In this document: positions 56,463 to 64,000 of the stretch, piece after piece
How the letters are laid out: each line of letters starts with the position of its first letter
Position numbering within the stretch: position 1 is the stretch's first letter
Assembly: GCA_019321725.1 (NCBI GenBank)
Contig: CM033116.1
Location: 14,141,420 to 14,205,419, forward strand
Reading direction: 5' to 3'
From: Paulownia fortunei
Lineage: Eukaryota > Streptophyta > Magnoliopsida > Lamiales > Paulowniaceae
Length of the DNA: 64,000 nucleotides
Notes under the pieces: generated by a model
The model's database searches: none
Seen by the model: the letters and a program-made list of their open reading frames with translations, nothing else
Told to the model about the DNA's origin: nothing
Translations under genes and position numbers: made by a program

Positions 56463-58061
56463 TGGCTTGCAATTAAATGCAATCTAATTCCGCAAGTGCA
56501 TGGACCAACAAGTAATAAAGTTTGTGTGAGCATACAGATGTCATGTCCCTAGAGAGTATGTGAGCAACTATTGAAGTATAGATAATCCAAATATATTTAA
56601 CCTATCAAAAGTTTGGATGATTGATTGAAAATCTTAAAACTAGAAATTAACAAGCAATAAAAACAATCAAGAAAATAGAGGATTTAGACTTAGGTGGAGA
56701 AGTGCTAAGGCATTGGATTGTCATTCTATTGCACTGTGAATTCTTATAAGTTAGTTATTAGGATTGACATTGAATTGTGTGACAGTGGGAACTCTAATTT
56801 TATATGATACTCTTTTCCAACATGTACCACACTTATTACTAGAAAGAAATAGGTATATTCCTATATAACTTTAGCTATCCAATAATGCATCAGGCTTTGT
56901 GATTTTCTCTAGCTTTCAATGATGAAGTCTATGGCTACTGTGTGTGCTAACTCCTATATTCCTATAATGACCAAACCCATGACATACACTAAATAACCAC
57001 TTTTTGTGACACTGTCTCCTCATCTCAATCACAACAACAAAGTTCATCTTAAAACTAGTCAAATTTCAAGAAGCATTTTAAACACATAGTGCATGCTCAT
57101 AACAAATCAATAGTCATCCACATCACATACAAGTTAACAATTCACAACTTCACATGAATGGCTTTCCAAGCCTTGGCAAAGTTTAGTTTAGTTCATAATA
57201 AAATAGAGCAAACAACACTTCTTTCTCAACATCATGCCTTTATAATATTATTTATAACTAAACAAAATCAAAATAAAACTAAAATAAAAGTTACAACCCC
57301 TTTAGAGAATCTTCATTTCTAGCTTTAGATTCTCCTTGCATAAATTAGCTCCTTCTTCTCTTTGTCTTGAATCCATAATTCCTTGATGATGGGAGTGTGT
57401 GTTTTTTGATGTAGTATGTGGAGAAATATGGAAGAATGGGTGTTTTGAATGGACATAAAAAGTATATGCGAATTTAGGTACAGAGTGTGTGTGGGTGATA
57501 AATTATGTGTTGAATGTTGTGTTATGAATTCTGTATATAGTGTATCTAATAGAGTATCACATGGTGTGTGTGATGTATGTATTATATCTAAGGTGTGGGA
57601 AATAAGAAAGATGCCAAAATGAGCCTTTTTTGCCACTTTTTATCAAAATTCTGCTAAAAAATATTTTCTATTACGCATAGTGGAGCTATGGCTCGAAACC
57701 TTCCATTTTCTAATTTTTGCATTGGGGCCAGCAGCCTGGAATTTCTGGGCCACAACTCCAAATGCATTGTGCATTTGGGGTCGCGGTATGCAATTTTTTA
57801 GGTTGCAGCTCAAAATGCACTATTACTTTTCATCATATTGAGCCGTGGCATGGATTTTCTAGACCGTGGCTCAACCCTTTCTTCTAATTTTTTTTTCATT
57901 TTTTCATATTCAACCCTATTTTTTCCAACTTTGAATCTACACAACATATATCACAAGATAAGGCACAATTCTATCAAATATGAGATAAACTATCAAAATT
58001 TGTGCATTTAAGAGTGTTTGAAATATGTTAAAATATTAGAATTAGATAATCAATAGGTGCA
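56463..58061 (-). repeat. 5' LTR of the minus-strand Athila-like element
   Basis: It runs from the LTR end at 56463 (plus-strand TGGCTTGC) to about 58061, where the plus strand changes from LTR to copia coding sequence. It contains a GC-rich block (about 57725-57870) with GAGCCGTGGC and GACCGTGGCTC motifs. Confidence 0.8.
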
Positions 58062-60425
58062 TACTTGTGATAAGGTAGATTAGGTCATATTTCTAAAGAA
58101 AGAGTTCATAAGATGACACTTGTCTTTAACCTCTTAGACTAGCATGAGGTGTCGACTTGTAAATCTTGTCTCAAGGGAAATATGACCAAATCACCATTTA
58201 TGGGACAAATAGAGCAGACCACTCTTTTGGATTTGATCCAAAAGGACGTATGCAGACCACTAAGTGTTAGTGCACAAGCAAATAATTCTTACTTCATTAT
58301 TCTAAGATCCTTTGAAGGGTTCAGAGAATTTGGACATGAAGTAGAGAATTAAGCCAACCAAAGTATTAAATCCGTCGATATGTTGAAGGGGCGAGATCTG
58401 ATGAAGAATTGGATTGTCTCTTTAAGTAAATCCATGTTAAGTTTCACCTATTTCCTATTTAATTTTGGGAATTTACCTTAGAATCGAAGATATTCTTATC
58501 AAGTAATCATGTCATCTAAGTCGATGCCCAGAACATCGTATGAGATAAGGTATGGCAAAAGACCCCTCGCATACATACCTAATGGTATAATGGGGCCTGC
58601 TTCTTTAAAGCAGTTAGTGGGAGATAAGTTGGATGTGAATATAACTTATGCAAATTTGTAGGGTATCCAAGGAATTCGTTGGATATATTTCTATTATCCC
58701 TAGGGACAAAGGAGCTTGTTTTTAAGGGACGCCACCTTCTTGAGAAGAAAGAATTTCTATTGGATAGAAATGGCTAGATTATAAAGCTAGAAGGAGTTCA
58801 AGAACCATCCCACAAGTGGTAATGGTGCATGAACAAATTACTAAAACTTCTACTATTCAACCTCCAAGGAGATATAAAAGGATGTTGGGGCCACTTATAC
58901 GATAAGAGCCTCTTGCTGGAAAGCAACAAAGAGGATCTTTTTGAATATTGATCCAAGTAAGGAGTAATGATGTATGACATCAACTAGAAAAGATGGCAAA
59001 ATGCTATGCAATCCAAAATAAACTCCATGTACTCCAATAAGGTATTGACCTTCGTAGGCCCATTGGCAAGAGTGGTCCCCATTGGCTATAATTGGGTCTA
59101 TAAAAATAAAAATTAGAAAACATGGACCTATAAAGGTACGACTGGTAGAAAAAGGCTACTCTTAAAGTCAAGGTGTTGACTGTTGAGGAGACCTTTTCAC
59201 TATATTAGATACTAAAGTCTATTCGAATCCTGTTGGCTATGTCTACATATTATGACTACTAGATATAGCAAAGAGATATGAAGACCACCTTTTTCATTAA
59301 GGATATTAAGAATGGGATATAAGTTAAGTAGCCTTAGGTCTTCATATCAAACAAAAGCAAGCAAAAGGATTGCAAGCTTGTGAGATCTATTAAGGACTCG
59401 AAATAAATTTCTTAGAGGTAGAACATTTTATTCGCTAAGTCAATCAAATGGTTTGATTTTCTTGGGAATGAGGATGAACCAAGTACGTACAAGAGGATTA
59501 CTGGGAGCACAATGATGTTTGTTTAGTTTTGCTTTGATAAGATTCTACTCATAGGGATGATGTCTGTAGTCAACTTAGACTTGTCATATACTAAGTTCTC
59601 CATGAGGGATTTAGGATAAGTATCCTAGGGATTGGGGATTCAGAATTATGGAGATAAATCTGAAAGGATGCTTGGACTATCCTAAATCCAAGTGCATAGA
59701 TTAGATGTTAAAAGGGTTTATCATGGAAGAATCAAATGAGAGATGCTTGATTTTGAGTTATGAGATTTTTCTTTCAAAATCCATTCCCCAAGGACTTTAG
59801 AAAGAAAGAGAAAGAATGACTCATATAATTTATGCATCCAGGATTGGAAACAAAAAATATGTAAATCTATGTATGTGATATGATATCATAAATGCTCTGA
59901 GTGTCATAAGTAAATATCAATCAATTCAATATGAAAGTATTGGAAATCATAGAGAAGATCTTTAGCACTTGAGAAGTATTGAGGATCTCTTCTCCAAGTA
60001 TGATTATGGAGAACTAAAACTAAAATACTTCATCAAGTTTTAAGTCCAAAATAGATGACTTGTAGTCTTTGTCTAGATTCTTGTTCATACTAAATGGTGG
60101 GACGGTTAGCTGGAAAGAGTTCCAAGCTTGTAAAAGTATAGATTCCATCATTGTGGTTGATACGATACTACGAAAAAAGACTATTTGGATAGAAAATTCC
60201 AATCATTATTGATTGAGTACCGAAGTACTTCGATAATAATGGGACTATTATATAAGCAAAGAATCTAAGGTCTCATCAAATGATCCAAGCAGAAATAGAT
60301 TAGCTATACCATGATTTTGAAAATCATTGGTAGAGGCAATATCAGGGTGAAATGTTTTATAATTTTGCTCGAGGCTGGCCAAATGATAAGTTTGGAGGTA
60401 GTTGAGAAGCTCATAATTTAACGTG
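58062..60425 (+). pseudogene. Ty1/copia pol relic (pre-integrase to RNase H)
   Basis: GAG-pre-integrase reads RLGHISKERVHKMTLV (58077 onward) and CKSCLKGNMTKSPFMG (58155 onward). Integrase follows as DLIQKDVCRPLSV, then MLKGRDLM, TSYEIRYGKRPLAYIP and RDATFLEKKEFLLDRNG (about 58720). Reverse transcriptase covers 59040-59660: IGYNWVYK-like, then QKEDCKL-type linker, ANRSIKWF-like, DEPSTYKRITGS, and CFDKILLIG where YVDDxLLIG is expected, so the catalytic pair is damaged. RNase H follows at about 60020-60350 (FILNGGTVSWKEF, IIVVDTI). Dozens of stops and frameshifts are present. It shares long runs with the minus-strand relic at 9.5-13.1 kb, so both belong to one family. Confidence 0.87.
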
Positions 60426-60429
60426 TTTC

Positions 60430-63145
60430 TGATACTCTCAATAGCATGAATTAAGATGTTTTGTCATGTAATTGATGGATTTGTGCACTTATTTTTGGTT
60501 AAATTTTGTTTAGTTACATAGATTATAGTGATTGATGAAAAAGGAGAAGAAAATGCATAAAATTTGAAAATATTGAAACAATGGGCAGAAAGTTCAGAGC
60601 ATAGTCGTTGCATTAATAAATTAGGAGAATCTGCAGCACCTAGGTGCTATGATAGGCACATGAATTATGAAATTTTCGACACCTGCATGAACATAATTGC
60701 ACATATTTTTATCTCATAATTGATGAAATTGTGTCTTATCTTGTGATTTTTGTTTCATAGGTTCAAGAATTGAAGAAATGCAGTTGAAAGTAAAAAAAAA
60801 ATAGGTTGAACAATCAACAGTGCATGGAAATTTCTTGATGTGGTAGTTGTCGTATTTTTGGCATAACCTTCCCCAAAAATAGGATATTGAGTTGATTTAA
60901 GTGGATAAAGAAATAATAGATAGGGCTACAGTTTGTATGAAAACACCAAAACCGAATTCATCCTATAAATTGGTCAAAAATTGATTGTAAGAGGCTGAAC
61001 AGTGTAATCTAGACCAATCATGAGCCTGAAGGATAAGACATCGCATCGCGACACCCCCAAGGTCGCGTCATGGCGTAAGGGTTAAAAATTAGACAATGCA
61101 GATTTTGAAGGGCCGCAAAACCCCTAGGCCAGGCCATGGCGTGAGTGGTCCACAGTTGAAAAATAATATGCGGATTTTGAGAAAAAGTAGCAATCTAAGG
61201 CATATCATGGAATCTTTCTTGTTGTACACCACTATACCATCATACACCATGTGAAACTCTATTAGATATACTATACACAAATAATTACATCACACAAATG
61301 AGAGATACACACATGCTTACATATAATTTCTTAAACAACACACAATACATATATCATTGAACACATAGTTCATCACCCACACACACTCTATACCTGAATT
61401 CTCGCATACTTTTCTCGCCATAAAAATACCCATTCTTCTATGTTTCTTCACACACTACACCAAGAACACACATACCCATTGCCAAGAAGGACTGAGGATT
61501 TGAACACAAGAAGATAAGGAGCTTAATTGGGCATTGAAAATTTAGAAGAAAAAATGAGGAATCACTTAGTGGTTGTAACTTTTTGAGAAATTTCTAAGAA
61601 TCATGATGTTAGCAAACACTTTGTGCTTGTTTAATTTCAACATGAACTAAACCACTTTTATTAAGGTCTAGAAAGCTATCTTAATAGAGTTATGAGTTGT
61701 GATTGGAATGTTGTTTATATTATGATGAGCATTTGCTATGTGTTTAATACTTCTTGAGACTTGACTAATTTTAAGTTGATTTGAATTATTGCAATTAAGA
61801 CCAAGAGGAGTGGTTGTAGCAATGGATTAGGTAGTATATGCCATGAGCTGACCCCTATAGAGATTTAGACATAGGTACATGCAGTAGTCATAGATGTGAA
61901 AATCAAAAGCTAATGTAATTCACAAAGCTCAATGCACTCTTAGTAGGATAGCCTGTAGCTAGAGATAGCGTCGGCAGCCTAAAAGAGGTAGATTTGGTAC
62001 AACTAGAAAAAGAGCACCAATTACATTAGGAAAACACGCCATCACACAAACCATATCATTCATAATCACAATTAAACTAGGTCTACAACCACATAGGATG
62101 GCTAACCAATGCCTTAACTCTCCTTAGTATTGAATTCACACTATATATTCAATTTACACATCATACAAAACACAATTCATACCCACACACACTACACACC
62201 ATAATGTACACACACTTTTCTCTCCATTAGAAAACATTCTCCCATACAACTCCATACACTTAAATCCATCAACCTATTACCCATTCACTAAGGAGCTTTG
62301 GATTTGAAGACAAGAAGAGGAGGAGCTACATTGTGCATTAATGATTTTGAAGAATAAGTGAAGAATCTAGTGGTTGCAATCTTCTACTTTTATTTTGCTT
62401 ATTTTTGATAAATTTGTAAGAATTATGATGTTAGAAAACACTTGGGGTTTGTTTAATTTCAATATGAACTAAACCACTTTGGTTAAGGCTTAGGAAGCCA
62501 TCTTAATTGAGTTATGAGTTGGTGTTTATATTGTGATTAATGTTTTTTTATTATGATGACATATACTATATTTTTAATGCTCCTTGAGATTTGGCTAATT
62601 TCAAGTTGATTTTAGTTGTTGCAATTATGATCGAGAGGTGTGGAGTAGTAATGGATTAGGTAGTGTATGCTACTAACCGACCCCTATAGAGAGATAGACA
62701 AATACGTGTCATAGGTGTAAAAATCAAAAGCTAGTGAAATTCACAAAGCTCAAGGCACTCTTAGTGGGATGACCCTCAGCTAAAGATGGCACCAGTAGTC
62801 TAGTAAGGGTAAATTTCGTTCAACCTAAGAGAGAGCAATCAATTACATTGGAAGACCTACTATCACATAACCCACATCTTTCCTAATCATAATTAAGCTA
62901 GGTTCATAACAACATAGGATGGCTAACCTATGCTTTGACTCTCCTTGGTATTGAATTTAATATGTTAATCTCCTTCGATTTCAGTTGCTTTTGCTAAATT
63001 GGGTAGTTGTTGTATCTTGATTTAATCACCACTATAACTAGTAGGTCAAATATAACATAAGTAATCTATATTTGATAATTACATACGCACTCCTTAGGAA
63101 TATAATACTTTACTCACTCTTTGTTGCCACCAGTTTTGGGGTCAC
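60430..63145 (+). repeat. Athila-like LTR relic (family E), with internal duplication
   Basis: Layout and phrases match Athila LTRs in this window: 'aattcatcctataaattggtcaaaaa', split here as AATTCATCCT then TTGGTCAAAAATTGATTG, followed by AAGAGGCTGAACAGTGTAA. A GC-rich block lies at about 61030-61160 (CATCGCGACACC, GGTCGCGTCATGGCG). The end TTTTGGGGTCACCA at 63145 is shared with 52057. There are no internal coding pieces, and ends and target duplication are unclear. Confidence 0.65.
61330..62960 (+). repeat. ~820 bp tandem duplication inside the LTR relic
   Basis: The copies at about 61330-62130 and 62160-62960 share, in order, ACCCACACACACT, GATTTGAANACAAGAAGA, GAACTAAACCACTTT, GAGTTATGAGTTG, GGATTAGGTAGT, AATTCACAAAGCTCAA and GGATGGCTAACC. 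Confidence 0.85.
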
Positions 63146-64000
63146 CATAATTAATGAGGTAATTTCAAGAGGATTAATTATTTGGATTAATTAATCAAAA
63201 TATTTAATTATTCAACCAAGTTAGAAGAGTTGTGAGCCTACAACTAGCTTAGAGTGAACCTAAGAGGTCAAATGCAAAATTTAGACAAGTCTTTTTTTAG
63301 CTTAAAATTAATCTAATTGTTGGATTAAATTAATTAAAATGATTAATTAATAGGTTTAAATTAATTCAAGTGTTGAATTAGTTCAATTAATTAATTGAAT
63401 TAATTGATTGGACCTAATTGGATTAGGGAGCCCAATTGAATTATTTAACTAATTTATTGAATCATTTAATTAAGATGGGCCAAATTAATTCATCAGATAA
63501 TTTAATTGATTGTAACAATTAAAGTAGGACCTACTTATTAATTAGGCCTTGGCCCATTAGGTGTTGGCTTATAGGAAGCCCACTAAGAAATTGGATTGGG
63601 AATCTAATCCCTAGAGAAAGTTAGATTGGGAATCCAACTCATACTAGGTAATAAGGAAAAATGAAAGTTCTTATGAGATAAAAAAACTTCCATATAAAGT
63701 TAGAGATAAGACAGGAAGAAGAGTATTGTATGGAAAAGACTTGAGAATGCCATTATTGGCAACTTCTTGGACATTTTTAGGGACCTTTTTACTGTTGATT
63801 TTCTGCTGAAAAATGAGAAACAACCCCTTCATCTTGAAGAAAAATGTTTTCTTCATCTCCAAAAATTTGTCCCTTCTTCGTCTTTCTATCTCCAAAAAGT
63901 TGCCAAATTTTTACCTAGTTTAATTCTTGAATCAATTGTTGAATTCAGAATTAAATTAAACACCTAAAACACTAATTGTTACTGTGTTCTTGTTTCAAAT
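63146..64000 (+). repeat. LTR family C copy 4, truncated on both sides
   Basis: It matches 51221-51492 and the reverse complement of about 21150-21960, including the TTAATTAA-rich block and the GGACCTAATTGGATTAGGG segment. It begins abruptly at 63146 after the family E LTR end and runs off the right edge. Open frames near 63.7-63.9 kb are LTR sequence. Confidence 0.82.

Larger units (their letters stand above)
53314..58061 (-). mobile_element. Athila-like element, minus strand, nearly all pol deleted
   Basis: Two related LTRs (53314-54345 and 56463-58061) in minus orientation both end GGAATTAGATT...GCAAGCCA. They bracket gag and a protease piece. Reverse transcriptase, RNase H, integrase, the 3' untranslated region and the start of the 3' LTR are gone. 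The element split a plus-strand copia relic: the protease motif is at 53124 and LGHISKERV at 58080. The expected 5 bp target duplication is not evident (TGGTG versus TACTT). No TGGCGCC primer site is visible after the 5' LTR. Confidence 0.82.

Noticed and set aside
53314..58066. Target-site duplication of the minus-strand Athila-like element
   Set aside because: The candidate flanks TGGTG and TACTT do not match, and the exact 5' LTR start is uncertain.
61000..61160. CpG island or gene promoter
   Set aside because: The GC-rich block occupies the same place as GC-rich blocks of other Athila LTRs and has no adjacent gene.

Overview
This window reads as heterochromatic, gene-poor nuclear DNA of a flowering plant, probably a eudicot; I cannot name the species. 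It is AT-rich and carries plant retrotransposon lineages: Athila-type Ty3/gypsy with a tRNA-Asp-type primer site, chromovirus-type Ty3/gypsy, and Ty1/copia. I see no intact cellular gene, tRNA or rRNA. Nearly every open frame is a broken piece of retrotransposon gag or pol. || Layout. 1-13.1 kb: one minus-strand copia pol relic is cut into three pieces by two later insertions, a deleted Athila element (72-9516) and a 2.85 kb solo LTR (9804-12652) with a perfect 5 bp target duplication. 13.1-19.2 kb: two copies of another Athila-like LTR face each other in inverted orientation, followed by a 0.4 kb foldback element. 19.2-23.5 kb: a solo LTR sits inside an older LTR of its own family, next to a tRNA-iMet-type primer site. 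23.8-34.6 kb: an AT-rich satellite-like array built of ~250 bp subrepeats in ~1.0-1.2 kb higher-order units, broken once by ~0.3 kb of foreign DNA. 34.6-36.9 kb: an island of gene fragments, including a decayed piece of the Aquarius (AQR) splicing helicase gene with its intron. 36.9-50.3 kb: chromovirus pieces in both orientations, solo LTRs, and a relic of a plant pararetrovirus-like movement protein. 50.3-52.3 kb: LTR fragments around a 100 N assembly gap. 52.3-60.4 kb: a plus-strand copia relic split by a minus-strand Athila-like element that has lost most of pol. 60.4-64 kb: one more Athila-like LTR with a large internal tandem duplication, then a truncated copy of the 20 kb LTR family. 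|| The parts do not form a functional system. The window is a layered record of insertion, LTR-LTR recombination and deletion. Target duplications, an empty-site comparison (39.9 kb versus 43.2/46.1 kb) and split coding homologies allow a relative order of events to be read directly. The most unusual items are the movement-protein relic with a 98-codon open stretch, the AQR fragment, the satellite-like array and the self-nested solo LTRs.
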